The position numbers were made by a program, and so were the translations under genes. Shown piece by piece: positions 30,501 through 41,604 of a stretch of 64,000 nt of DNA; positions within the stretch are counted from its first letter, which is position 1, and every line of letters begins with the position of its first letter. Source of the DNA: Symsagittifera roscoffensis (taxonomy: Eukaryota > Xenacoelomorpha > Acoela > Convolutidae); contig NC_087064.1 of assembly GCF_963678635.1 (NCBI RefSeq), positions 51,354,684-51,418,683 of the forward strand. Direction: 5' to 3'. The notes below the pieces were generated by a model. That model was not told where the DNA came from. It ran no database searches and saw only the letters and a program-made list of their open reading frames with translations.

Positions 30501-33500
30501 AAGTTTACTTTCCTTGTTCAAAAGGTAGCAAACAATCAAACCCCCTCCCTCTTAACCAAGCTGTTCCACTCGTCAACCTTTTTTTCTTATCCTCTTTGCT
30601 CCTTTATCTAGTTTCTTTCATTAAAAGGGTTATTTTTTGCACCCCTTTCACTTCCACTTACCCACGCTTTTCGTGAAAACTCACTGTGTTAGATCACCGT
30701 AAATGCAATGTGAGAAAATAAGGGGTTGCTTTAAGCACTGATTTTACCATTGTTGTTTAAGAAAAATGGCTGGCAGCAAGAATCCAGATATGCGAAACTT
30801 TTGAATCCAGATACGTACTCTGAAGAAGCTGAAAACTCAAAAAAATTTTCCGAACCTTAGACATTATTTTGTGTCAATTTTGAACAATGCTGTTGTCTGC
30901 TTTTATATATTTTCATTTGAAGACTTGAATTCAGAAAAATTCACATGTTTTTCTCGAAGCGTTTTGTCTAAGCTCCAAAGCGACATTTTTTTGAGAGTTT
31001 AAATTCAAATATAACTTTGCCTGGTTTTTTGTGATGCCTGGCTTTTATGTCTGACCGAGTCAAGGCACGTGGGTGCCGCATGTATGGTGTGGCATGTCTG
31101 ACCAGCTCTGTTTGAAATCAGTTAGAACACATGCCGCGTATCTGAATTTTGAATGTGCACCGAAAAAACAGACATACATCTGATCTGTGACATATCTGTG
31201 AAAAAACTGGAATTTGAATGCCCATTCCTACCTTCCAAATGAAGTTCAATACGGGCCACTTCCCGTGTCTGTTTTTTGTTCTAATTAACGTTTCCTGTTC
31301 TACAAAATTTTTGGGCATGCTTGTGTTCGACTATTGTTAAAAATTTTGAGAGTTTTTTTTCGCTTTTTTTCTCATATAGAAATAACAACAGAAAAAACAT
31401 CATGAAGTGATTCCCTCTCCACTGTAAGTAATGCGACTAAAAATATGGAGTGTCGACATTTAAGCCTTCAGTAGTCATTCGCGGAGTTTGTAGGCTACCA
31501 TGGGTTCTCAAAAAAAACAGTTATCATGGGTTTGTAGGTTTTTGAGTTTATTTTAAATCCATATAAGTCCATATTACATCGAATTTCGATCCATTAAAAC
31601 CGATTCAGCAAAAACACTTTGCTTTTCGAAATGGTTTTAAATCAATTTGAATAGTTCTATTTTGAAAATTTGGGAACCAATTTAGGGCCTAAAAGTGACT
31701 TTGATGCTCATTAAAATTGATCGGAGTATCCACGAAATTAGTTTGAATTGATTTTTTTTTGCGCTGTAATTTTTTTCCGCTTTGTAGCTTTAAAAAGTTT
31801 TTGAGCCTAATTGTTCCGGCTATTTGAAAAATGAGGAGGAATTTTGTGTTCGTGTAAATTTTAGTTTTTTTTTTCATGCAAATTCAGCTACCATAAAAAA
31901 TTATCGGGGAGTGCTGCGTGATATTTCAAATTCAAGCATTTTTAGTCGTGATTCAATCGACATTAAAAAATTTCCAATAAAGTTTCCCAGTGTCAAGAAA
32001 GACTGGTTTGAAATTTGATGTTTCGTCTTAATTCGAGCGAATAAAGCACGTGTGCGGGCCTACAACAGCTCAGTTATGCCTAATTTAAGCCATAAAACTT
32101 AGTTTTAATCAAGTGAAACTAGTTTTTCTTGAAGTTTTGGAGTGTTTTAGCTCAATTTTATGAATCAAAAACTTCAAAAGTTTTTTTAAAAAAAAGTTTT
32201 AAATTTTTTTTTTATTTTATATTTCCTTAAATATTTTTCTACAAATTTTTTGTCTACATTGCCTATATGACTACGGCTGTCAATTATGGCTAAATTATAC
32301 TGTTACGTCAGGTCTTTCTACCACACGACGCAGAAAAAACTGCATTAATTTGAAGAAAAAAAACTAATAATTTTTTTGTAGTTTTTTTTAAAAGACTGGT
32401 CAGAACATTTTGTGCTACTTGCTTAGCAACCAGCTATCCTTGATAACTATTACTTGTGATCAAAAATTTGAGCATCATTTTTGTTCCTGAATAAACTTAT
32501 CAAATGCTAAAATAGTAGTTTCTGGGGGATCTTTTTTGTTCCGACCATTGAAAATGAGGAGGAACTTTGTATTCGGGTGTTTATTCTTTTTTCTTCTTTA
32601 TTTTCTTTTCCACCCAAAATCAGGTACCACAAATAATCAGCAGACTGGGTTGAGTGAGATATCTTAATCAAGCCGTTTCATTCGTAAGTCGAACAATCTT
32701 AATTTTCCAAAATTTCCGAGTGTCGATAAAAACCGGTTTAAAAAGTTTGATTTTTGTCTGTTTTCGAGCGAGTAAAACGAGCAAGCCGGCTCATCTAGAT
32801 TTGCAACCAAAAGCATTTACCAGAAGAAATTTTTGTAATTGGCGGAGTAATAAGCCATAAGAAAGCCTTTTCAGCACTGATTCATGCGACAATACAAAAA
32901 TCAAAAATTGTCCTAAGTTGAGAAAAACCGGCTTGAAGTTTTTGAAATTCGATCTAATTTTGAGCGAAAAAAAACCAAGCGAACAGGCTTATTTTTGTAA
33001 AGAAAAGTGAACGATGAATTTTCGGTTTAGCTCCAGTAAAATAAATTTTGGAAGTTTTTTCACCATGTATTTGCAAAAAATTCTGTAAAAAAAATTAAGA
33101 ATTTTTTTGAATTTTGTTCTTGCTTTTTTAACTAAAATCGTTCCCGATCTGCCTATTTTACTGTGGCTGCCGAATATGACTTTTTTTAAGATTTTCATTT
33201 CATCTTTTTATCACGCAACGCACAAAAAAGCAACGATTTATTTTAAAGAGTATGTTTGGATCACTCTGTGCTACTTGCAATGCAACCGGCGATCCTTGTT
33301 AGCATTTTGCGAACATACGGTTTCCGCAAAAATAAAAGTAAAAAAAGCACATTTTCTCCATATGTAATTTTTAAGGTCTACATTTGTAGTGTAATTTGTT
33401 GATGCGATTTAAAAATCTCAATTAGGAGAAAATAATTTCAGTACAAAAAAATCGCACTAAAATTGTCTGTTTTCTCACTTTTTTCAGATTAAACATCAGC

Positions 33501-34748
33501 ATGAAAAATCAACTGAACAGCCCTGTTTATAAATTTACTTTCTGTAAACTCATATCAATTATAAGTCGAACAAATAAAAAAAGCTTGTATATAATCAAAA
33601 AAATGATTAATACAAAATTGATGATTGAAAATCAATTTGATTGTGTTCAAATGGGATTACGGATTTTATCATTGAATTCAAAAACCAAAAGATTTTAAAT
33701 AGCGTTAGATTGATGTTTAAACTTCGAAATAAGATTAATTTAATTCTTTTTAAAGGTACTCCAAATCCATCTTAATTTGCCGAAATAGGTTTTGACACCA
33801 CAACAAATCTGCATCGAGACTTGTCAGTGCAGGTAGTTTCGTAGTTTTTGCCAATAGGAAAAATTCTGAGCTTTTTTGCACAGCAATCGGTTCTTTTTTT
33901 TTCCTTAAAATTTTGTTTTTGCAAAAGTAGCACCAAGTTTTTAAAATATACTAAACTTTATTCCTTTTCAATTTTTTTGTTTTGATGACTGATAGTTGGG
34001 AAAAACTTTGTATTTAGGCGTTTTAATTTTTTTTTCACGCACAATGGGTTGAGTGTTGTATCACATTAAAGCCCTTTCAGTCTTAAGTGGATCGACGTTT
34101 GAAAATGTTCAAAATTTTATCAGTGTCGAGAACAACTGGTTTTAAAATTTGGAGTTATTATTGAAGCTATGAAGCTATTATTGAAGTTTTAATTAAAAGA
34201 AGAGAACTTACTGAAGCAGAACGAAAAAAAATCGAATTTTCACGATGAATATTGAAGCAATGTAGTCACATGTAGTTAACTCAATTTTGGGGGAAAAAAT
34301 TCAGTTTTTTTCTTTTTTCTTGAGTTTTTGTGTGTAGGGAGAAAAAAATTAAGTCTCAAAAAAATAATAATGGCATATAAAAGTTTTCAGGTTTAATTTA
34401 GCTTATCTCTTACATAAAAAATTGAACAAAAAAGGAAAAATGAATTCTTTTCCCAAAATTGAGTTCTATAGAAAAATTGAACAGGAGCCGGCAGAATATT
34501 TTTCGTTTTTTAAAATGGCACCATTTTCGTACGATGCAGAAAAATTTAGATTTTGACTGTTCACCATGGTCATACTTGGTGAAAATTAGCACTAATAAGT
34601 CACAAAAATATATTTGATTTGAAAGTGAGTTAACATTAAAATCACAAAGTGACAATTACAATAGCTTCACTAATACTAAAGTGTTGAATTAACTTGTCTT
34701 CAAGAATATGTTTCTGAATTTTGGCTGCCATATAGTTCCATTTGAGCA
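27561..34748. repeat. Tandem unit U2, AT-rich non-coding, ending inside receptor terminal exon
   Basis: This is the longest unit. It matches U1 in 27558-30565 and U0 in 28910-29395 and 30895-33850. Its right end, 34460-34748, matches U0 3620-3905 and U1 27005-27290. At 34749 the similarity stops and receptor-specific coding sequence begins. About 33860-34190 has no match elsewhere in the window. No independent gene was found in these 7 kb. Confidence 0.75.
29400..29815. mobile_element. hAT-like non-autonomous element, nearly complete
   Basis: It begins with GGGGCGGATTTAGG and ends with AAAATCCGCCCCCCC, an inverted terminal pair. It has the same GCGCCAATATTTACTAATTTTGAG core as its relatives. 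It is present in U2 but absent at the matching point of U0 (about 560), so it arrived after the units duplicated or was lost from U0. Confidence 0.6.
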
Positions 34749-35194
34749 CCATATGTATCGGACGGAGACCTGTAGTGCTCCGAATGACTACTCTCACTCC
34801 TCGGCATAAACGACAACATCCTGCTTGCATTCGTATTATTACTGTTCCCGTATGTATCTCGCGACAGCGTGGCCACGCTAGGCTCCGTTGGTCTATGCAG
34901 TAAAGTTGAAAACTTGACCGAGCCTGGTTTAGGCTCCGCGGTTTCGTATAGCGAGGCGTAGTTCATTTCTTCGTATAGGTTCTCGTCTCTTATGGTCTCG
35001 TATGTTCCGCTATCGTAACTTGCTCGAGCATCGTTTATGGGTTCGTTGGTAAATGGGTTGTAGTGACTGCTCGACGGAAGGTTCGCCGACGGCGGAGGAT
35101 TGTCGAGTGAGTAATCGTTTGGAACTGTATGCTGGAATGGGTTTCGAGAGACGACAGGTACCATATATGGCAACTCGACTCGTTGGCCAGGACC
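34700..35194 (-). CDS. Receptor terminal exon: cytoplasmic tail with ITAM-like motif
   Basis: The exon is 495 nt (164 codons plus stop TGA), entered in phase 0 after the acceptor TTCTAG. It is the cytoplasmic end of a Draper/CED-1/MEGF10-type engulfment receptor. The tail is rich in Tyr, Asn, Pro and Ser and contains YETI, ten residues, then YASL (34949-35002), which fits the ITAM spacing used by Draper to recruit a Syk-family kinase. It also has two NPF motifs but no clear NPxY. The last 16 codons (to 34700) lie inside tandem unit U2 and occur again in U0 without the rest of the exon; in U1 they contain a stop. The C terminus may therefore have been reshaped by the duplication. Signalling function is inferred from the family. 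Confidence 0.8.
   Translation of the reverse strand, partial: GPGQRVELPYMVPVVSRNPFQHTVPNDYSLDNPPPSANLPSSSHYNPFTNEPINDARASYDSGTYETIRDENLYEEMNYASLYETAEPKPGSVKFSTLLHRPTEPSVATLSRDTYGNSNNTNASRMLSFMPRSESSHSEHYRSPSDTYGAQMELYGSQNSETYS
34949..35002 (-). other. ITAM-like motif coding segment
   Basis: The segment encodes YETI, ten residues, then YASL, within the YxxI/L-x6-12-YxxL/I consensus. A further YEEM lies between them. Confidence 0.7.
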
Positions 35195-35339
35195 CTAGAA
35201 TATAATATTATTGGTAAAAAAATCAAGTTTTAATGTTTTTGTATCAGTTGAACATTGCTTAACAGCATTCTAAGTTTTGCAATTCTCCACCCTTTTGTAA
35301 GGAAACCGTTGATTTTTATGTGTCCTGCTCAATTTTTAC

Positions 35340-35870
35340 ATTTACGAGAGCAAGTGTCTTGTTATCGGGGACATGAGAGCAAAATTCTTGTTATCAGGTG
35401 CTAGAACTTTTCCCCGTAAGCAACTTTTCTCATAAGAAATTGCACTTGCTTCAATATTGACGTTTTACCCTTGCGATAGCAAGGGTGTTGCAATCGGGTA
35501 CTGGACTTTTTTCCGTAAAAAGATTAACGTACAGGATTCATCTCCTGGACTCTGAACTCATTCACCCACTAGGTCTTTCGGTTGCAACAGATACATTTTT
35601 AGCATGTTAGCATTTCAAATATATATGGCCTATTCGAAATTTGTTTTTTTTTATGTTTGTTGTAATTTTATCAACTCAGTTTGTTAACAATTCTTTTTTG
35701 TTTGTTTTTCTTGTTCTTTTTTCTCTGTTAAAAAGGTATCGGCAACTATCTTATCGCCTAGCGGTCCCACATTGCATCGTTTGATGAGCGATAATTTATT
35801 TTTGTGTGTGTGTATGCTTTTTGAGGGGAGTGAGTTCAACAATTTTCCTTAAAAATTGTGACCTTTTTTA
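35340..35870. repeat. Diverged dispersed repeat, related to 59880-60200
   Basis: Shared elements in the same order include GGTAGCAAG/GATAGCAAGG, CGGGTACTGGACTTTTT versus CGGGTACTAGACTTTTT, a CCCACATTGCATCGTTTGATGA-like stretch and a GTGTGTG-TTTTGAGGG part. No coding capacity was seen. Confidence 0.5.
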
Positions 35871-36610
35871 CCGAATTGTTTTCAATTTTTTTTCGGTTTT
35901 AAGGGCTTCTGCTCAGTGTTTTTTTACGGCTTGTCAAGTTTTCCGATGGTAATTATTACATTCTATTGTATTAATATGTTTTTGGCTTCTAGATTAGATC
36001 TGTGTTGTTACTTTTCTTAGGTTTTTTGATAATTTTTTTCAAATTTTTTCGACTTTTTCGAAGTTTTTTTAACCTTTATTTTTGAGTGTTGCATTGTAAG
36101 TTCAGCTTTGCCTCTGTGTACAAAGATTATGGCCCCGGAAAAAGTTTTGGATTTTGACCGTTTTCTGAAGCTTTGTTTTTTCTAGAGAACTATTCTGCCA
36201 AACTTGGGTTTTTGCTTCAATCGAAATTGCAGGTTAGGTGAATTTCTTCTGCATCAGCGGCTAAGCCTTGTTTTGTTCCAAGCAAAAAAAAACTACTACT
36301 CGCGGAAACTTCAACTATCTGACTTGTTGACCGTTTGTGAATTTTTTTTCGATAACTATCCTGCCAAAACTAATATCATAGGTTTAATCGACAAAACAGG
36401 TTTAATTTTTGCTATGCCTAGTTTCATTTAGAAAAAAAATATGGCCCTAAAACAAGTGAAAATTATGAACTTTGCCCATTTTTTTTTTGAAATTTTTCAC
36501 TTTACTCGAAAATTATTGTGCCAATTCCCGAGTTAAGCGTGCAATCGAGAAGCCCAATTTTCATAATCTTCTCTTTTAATGGGTTAAAAATTTAACTTCC
36601 GATTTTTTAA

Positions 36611-38012
36611 AAATCTACTCTATCAAATCTGAAATAAAAAATTCAATCAAAGGAAGCAGTTGCGCGAATTCGTCCTGCCGAACCGGCTACTCCTTAATTT
36701 TTTGTCAGGAACATGTCATGTCTTTCGGGAAAATCTAAAGTCTAAACAATTTTCACTCCTCCTACTTGTTTTAGTAGACAAACAACTAAGGTTTTGGGCA
36801 AAGTCCAATTTTTGAAATCACGCATATCGTCCTGCATCAGTATAAAAAATTCAAAAAAGATCAAATACATACCGGCAGCTTTAGCAGGGCTCTAAGTTAA
36901 CTTCATCAATACATACGAAAATTTTGGTTCGGAAGCTGCAATTGGAAGCTGCAACTTTTTACACAGGGGTGAAGCGTTGTTTCGCACCACATGCGATACA
37001 ACACGATAACGTTTTTGTTACTTGTTTTTGTTTTATTCTGTTGTATCGCATGTGGTGCGAAACTACGCTTCGCCTCTGTGTAAAAAGTTGCAGCTTCTTT
37101 CCACTTGTTATAAATGTAAAGTGGTTTATTTTGCACCCTATTTTGCACCCTATGGAATTATAGAATTAAAGGAATTTTGTTTGTCTACTCAGCTTTTGCT
37201 GGCTTATGCTGTACGGATTTTTGTTGTGGTTTAGGCACTTAACGTGGTTGCATGTATTGTTCGTTTTGATTTCAGGTGGGATTTAAAGCTTTTTAAGGTT
37301 CAATTTAAAAAAAAAAATTTGTGGCTCAACTGATTTCTGCGCAAGAACGGACGGCTTTGTTTTCGTTTTGTATTTTTGCTCCTAATTAAAATTTAAATTT
37401 CTTTCTTGGCATTTTAATTTGAAACTATTCTTTGATAGAAACAGCTATTATGAAAATATATGGGATTTAAGCTTTTATTTAATTTTATCTTCAATCAAAA
37501 TAACTAATTGTGGAAACTTTGCCTGCATAACCGAATACACTCATGTTTTTACACCAAAAATTATGGCCCTCGAAAAAGTCGTTATTTGGAAATTACTTGA
37601 ACTTCCTCAAAAACTACCCTCTCAAATCTCGGTATTTTTTTGTAACAAAAGTGTTGTCCTTGGGAAATCTCCAAAATTATTTAAGTAGAGAAACAACTAA
37701 GTTTGGGCAAAGTCCAGTTTTTGAAATTTTGAAACTACCCATTCAATTCCGCATCAGTAAAGAAAAAAAACATTTCTTTTAGGTATTTCCAGCTGTAGCT
37801 ACGCCCCTATTCTTTTATCAAGACATAAGAAGTTTTTGGTTACCTTGTTTTTTTTCTTCATTTTTTCGACTTCCTTTGATTTTTATGTTTGTGTTGTGTA
37901 GCAAGTGTTGCGAAGCTTTGCTTCACCTTTCTGAATATTATTTTGATTTCATGGCAGTATCTTAAGTTTTTCACTATTTCTGTATGCGCGAAAATTATAA
38001 ACTGTTCTGTGG
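36611..38012. repeat. 1.4-kb direct repeat, left copy
   Basis: It matches 39458-40917 almost throughout. The right copy has a ~60-bp extra stretch near 40000-40055. The two copies flank a gypsy Pol fragment. The ends (CTACTCTATC...AACTGTTCTG) do not have TG...CA, and no primer-binding or purine tract was seen, so they are not clear LTRs. Confidence 0.75.
36945..37097. repeat. Long hairpin, 59-nt arms (left copy)
   Basis: Arms 36945-37003 and 37039-37097 are nearly perfect reverse complements around a 35-base loop. A transcript would form a strong double-stranded stem. It is probably a fold-back element or MITE remnant. Confidence 0.85.
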
Positions 38013-39457
38013 CAAAAATTTGTTCCTCAATTGCGGACTAGAATATCTAGGCATCAAATGTTCGAAGCCTAAAAGATTGCTTATCTGGTTGATTATTATT
38101 ATGATTTTTTCGCCATCGTACGAGACTGGTACGGGATAACCCGATGGGTGTCTAGAAAGATAATCCACGAATCCGATTTCCTTAACCGGGAGATGCTCAA
38201 CAGTAAAATCAAATGGTAGCAATTAACCCGCCCAACGGGTGAGGCGGGATTGAGCCGTCTTTGTGTATTTATCGTGTATTTATTTTTAGAGCCCCTATTA
38301 AGGCTTTATGATTGGTTAAGATAGAGAACTGCTTACCCAACAAGAAGTTTTTAAAATAGTCTAACGCCCAAACTAAGCCCAACAATTCAAGTTCGTTCGT
38401 GCTTTATTTTAGTTCAGCTATATTAAGGAATCTACTCATGAACGCTATAGTCTTCCAAATTCCCCCATGATATTGCTCAACAGATGCGCCCAATCGTAAG
38501 TGTGATGCATCGCATTTTATTCTTCTATTAAGATTAACGTCAAAGTGGTGATTTATCACTCTATTGCAGATGTTTGTTATTTTGCATTAGTTCTCTAAAT
38601 GATGCGGATAGTGATGCTAAATTCGGAATGAATTTATCGAATTAGTTAAATGATCCCATTAACGATCTTATGTCTTTAAAACAACGTGGTTCTTTTAGAC
38701 TTCTGATTGCGTCAAATTTGTGTACTAATGGAGTTGTCCCCTTCGCGTCGAGTTTGAATCCTAGTATTCTATATTATACGTCACGTCAAAAATTTACGTT
38801 TCTCCCATGTTTTGGCTTAACCTTCGTCGTTAAACGTTTTTAAAGAGTTAATAACTAATTTGCGATTCTCTTCAGCTCTGCCTACGGTAGCAATTAAAAC
38901 GTCATCTAAATAAAAATGTGTATTAAGTAACTTTTTCGTTAAACGGTCCATGATTCGTTGAAATTCATTAGGCATATCACTTAGTCCGTAAAATCCAGTT
39001 TTGAAGCGATATGATCCTGTGACGTGTCCTACCACGATATTAAAATTGCATTGGTTTTTTGCTTTTTAGATAATGGTATCTGGCTGTATTCATGTTTTAG
39101 GTCAATAGATGGGAACCAATTTTTGTTTTCGTTATATCTACTAATTGTTACCGCGACGTTATCGATTAATTCAAACAGATTAGGCAATCGGTATCTGTTA
39201 CGAAATATCTGTTTGTTAAGCAGTTTTGAGTTTAAGGCCAGTTTGATTTACCCGTCTCTTTTTGCTGTGATGACGATAGGGGAGATAAAGCAATCTTCCG
39301 AACATCTGGACAGTTTTTCGATATGCCCGTCTCTACGTAATTGATCGATGCATAATGTCAATTAGGGGAGTAGATGGATCACTATGCGTTTCTCTTTTAC
39401 CTGTATTGGTTTTATAGGTTCATTAAAATAGGTGAAAACGATAAAAATTTTTGATCT
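38013..39457 (-). pseudogene. Decayed Ty3/gypsy Pol fragment (RT and RNase H)
   Basis: Minus-strand pieces recognisable are an RT segment with YRFKTGFYGL and FYLDDVLIA (38817-39035) and the end of RNase H with FDFTVEHL and SRHPSG (37995-38222). The frame is broken repeatedly. The stretch corresponds to 45748-47225 of the larger gypsy remnant and starts and stops at arbitrary points of Pol. Confidence 0.8.
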
Positions 39458-40917
39458 ACTCTATCAAATCTGAAATGAAAAATTCAATCAAAGGAAGCAG
39501 TTGCGCGAATTCTTCCTGCCGAACCAGCTACTCCTTAATTTTTTCGTCAGGATAACGTCATGTCTTTCGGAAAAATCTAAAGTCTAAACAATTTTCGCTC
39601 CTCCTACTTGTTTTAGTAGACAAACAACTAAGGTTTTGGGCAAAGTCCAATTTTTGAAATCACGCATATCGTCCTGCATCAGTATTACAAATTCAAAAAG
39701 ATCAAACACATACCGGCAGCTTTGGCAGGGTTCTAGGTTAACTTCATCAATACATACGAAAATTTTGGTTCGGAAGCTGCAATTGGAAGCTGCAACTTTT
39801 TACACAGAGGCAAAGCGTTGTTTCGCACCACATGCGATACAACACGATAACTTTTTTGTTACTTGTTTTTGTTTTATTCTGTTGTATCGCATGTGGTGCG
39901 AAACTACGCTTCGCCTCTGTGTAAAAAGTTGCAGCTTCTTTCCACTTGTTATAAATGTAAAGTGGTTTATTTTGCACCCTATGGTCTGCGGCTCGAGTCA
40001 CGGCATGACCTTGTTTTTTTCAGCATGAATAAATTTGAATTTTTTTCCGGTGAGAAATGAATTATAGAATTAAAGGAATTTTGTTTGTCTGCTCAGCTTT
40101 TGCTGGCTTATGCTGTACGGATTTTTGTTGTGCTTTAGGCACTTAACGTGGTTGCATGTATTGTGCGTTTTGATTTCAGGTGGGATTTAAAGCTTTTTCA
40201 TGTTCAATTTAAAAAAAAAAATTTGTGGCTCAACTGATTTCTGCGCAAGGACGGACGGCTTTGTTTTCGTTTTGTATTTTTGCTCCTAACTTAAAATTTA
40301 AATTTCTTTCTTGGCATTTTAATTTGAAACTTTTCTTTGATAGAAACAGCTATTATGAAAATATATGGGATTTAAGCTTTTATTTAATTTTATCTTCAAT
40401 CAAAATAACTAATTGTGGAAACTTTGCCTGCATAACCGAATACACTCATGTTTTTACACCAAAAATTATGGCCCTCGAAAAAGTCGTTATTTGGAAATTA
40501 CTTGAACTTCCTCAAAAACTACCCTCTCAAATCTCGGTATTTTTTTGTAACAAAAGTGTTGTCCTTGGGAAATCTCCAAAATTATTTAAGTAGAGAAACA
40601 ACTAAGTTTGGGCAAAGTCCAGTTTTTGAAATTTTGAAACTACCCATTCAATTCCGCATCAGTAAAGAAAAAAAACATTTCTTTTAGGTATTTCCAGCTG
40701 TAGCTACGCCCCTATTCTTTTATCAAGACATAAGAAGTTTTTGGTTACCTTGTTTTTTTTCTTCATTTTTTCGACTTCCTTTGATTTTTATGTTTGTGTT
40801 GTGTAGCAAGTGTTGCGAAGCTCCGCTTCACCTTTCTGTATATTATTCTGATTTCATGGCAGTATCTTAAGTTTTTCACTATTTCTGTATGCGCGAAAAT
40901 TATAAACTGTTCTGATC
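39458..40917. repeat. 1.4-kb direct repeat, right copy
   Basis: This is the partner of 36611-38012. It ends 37 bp from the donor-side edge of receptor exon 7. Confidence 0.75.
39786..39938. repeat. Long hairpin, 59-nt arms (right copy)
   Basis: Arms 39786-39844 and 39880-39938 pair with only a few mismatches. This copy pairs slightly better than the left copy (CACAGAGGC restored in the left arm). Confidence 0.85.
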
Positions 40918-40954
40918 AAAAAATTTCTGTTTTTTTTTCTTTGTAAAAACCTAC

Positions 40955-41179
40955 CTTAAGGTTATCCCCATATGAATTTTTGTGAGGCACTGTGGAGTAT
41001 CCCCGGAAGTTCATCTCGGGTGGCAGTGCAACCCGCATCGGCTGCTGGTCTTTTTCACTGCAACTGGAAGGCGAGCCCAAGTTGACCCCCATACTAGTGC
41101 TTCCCTCTAGGTTCCGTCTTGGACCAATAGTGCAATAAGCTTGTGGAACACCTGTGATTGGATCACGGTGGAAAATGAC
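40955..41179 (-). CDS. Receptor exon 7: juxtamembrane cytoplasmic segment
   Basis: The exon is 225 nt (75 codons), phase 0 at both ends, with acceptor TTCTAG and donor GTAGGT. The translation starts VIFHRDPITG and ends HKNSYGDNLK, an uninterrupted Ser/Pro/Gly-rich cytoplasmic stretch with possible Tyr phosphorylation sites (GYSTV, NSYGD). It joins in frame to the transmembrane exon upstream and to the ITAM-bearing exon downstream. Gene-level function as for the terminal exon. Confidence 0.8.
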
Positions 41180-41395
41180 CTAGAACAGTTTCATGGATGT
41201 CATTTAAGCTAAAGTTTATTTTAAAAAAACTGTTGAAAATAAAAAAACTGCCTGTAATTCACAGCATGCTCCATTTTTTATTTGCTCCACTTTAAAAAGC
41301 AATCTTTTTGTGTCTGCCAAAAATATTCCTTCGCTCGCTTTTCGAGTCGAATGAAACCCTTTGGCAAACAGTTTAAGGGCTCTTTTCTCTCTGAC
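41180..41395 (-). other. Receptor intron 6 (216 bp), open in frame until 41216
   Basis: This is a short intron with donor GTCAGA after GAG. If retained, the frame reads on for 59 codons to a stop at 41216, giving a tail without the ITAM. Confidence 0.6.
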
Positions 41396-41577
41396 CTCTT
41401 CTGGGTTGAGCATGAGTCTGGCGGCGCCCTTTGACCTCTGGTGCTTGGTGTCCTGTCTATGGACGATGACCCTCCTCATGATGAAGAGCAAGATGAGGGC
41501 GATCATGACTGCACAGATGACTGCGATGGCTACTATGATTATATTCATGTGGCTGTGCTCATCCGAAGCAGCAGCAC
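41396..41577 (-). CDS. Receptor exon 6: transmembrane segment
   Basis: The exon is 182 nt, entered in phase 1 (the first two bases GT complete a TGT Cys codon begun in exon 5) and left in phase 0. It encodes a short extracellular stalk (AAASDEHSH), one hydrophobic helix of about 22 residues (IIIVAIAVICAVMIALILLF), then a basic stop-transfer segment (MRRVIVHR) and the start of the cytoplasmic tail. This is the single-pass type I topology of Draper/CED-1/MEGF10 receptors. A degraded retrotransposon begins about 27 bp from its acceptor. Confidence 0.85.
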
Positions 41578-41604
41578 CTGCACAAAAAAAACACGATGAA
41601 ATCA

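Larger units (their letters stand above)
35195..40954 (-). other. Receptor intron 7 (5.8 kb), repeat-filled
   Basis: The donor GTAG follows exon 7 at 40954 and the acceptor CTAG lies at 35195-35198. Contents: a diverged dispersed repeat (35340-35870), about 740 bp of AT-rich DNA with nothing recognisable, then two 1.4-kb direct repeats around a gypsy fragment (36611-40917). Confidence 0.75.

Noticed and set aside
36906-37163. Overlapping 80-codon ORFs on both strands
   Set aside because: They are mirror translations of the two arms of the long hairpin and have no protein features.
36611-40917. Direct repeats as true LTRs of a gypsy element
   Set aside because: Ends lack TG...CA, no primer site or purine tract adjoins them, and the internal part lacks gag and integrase.
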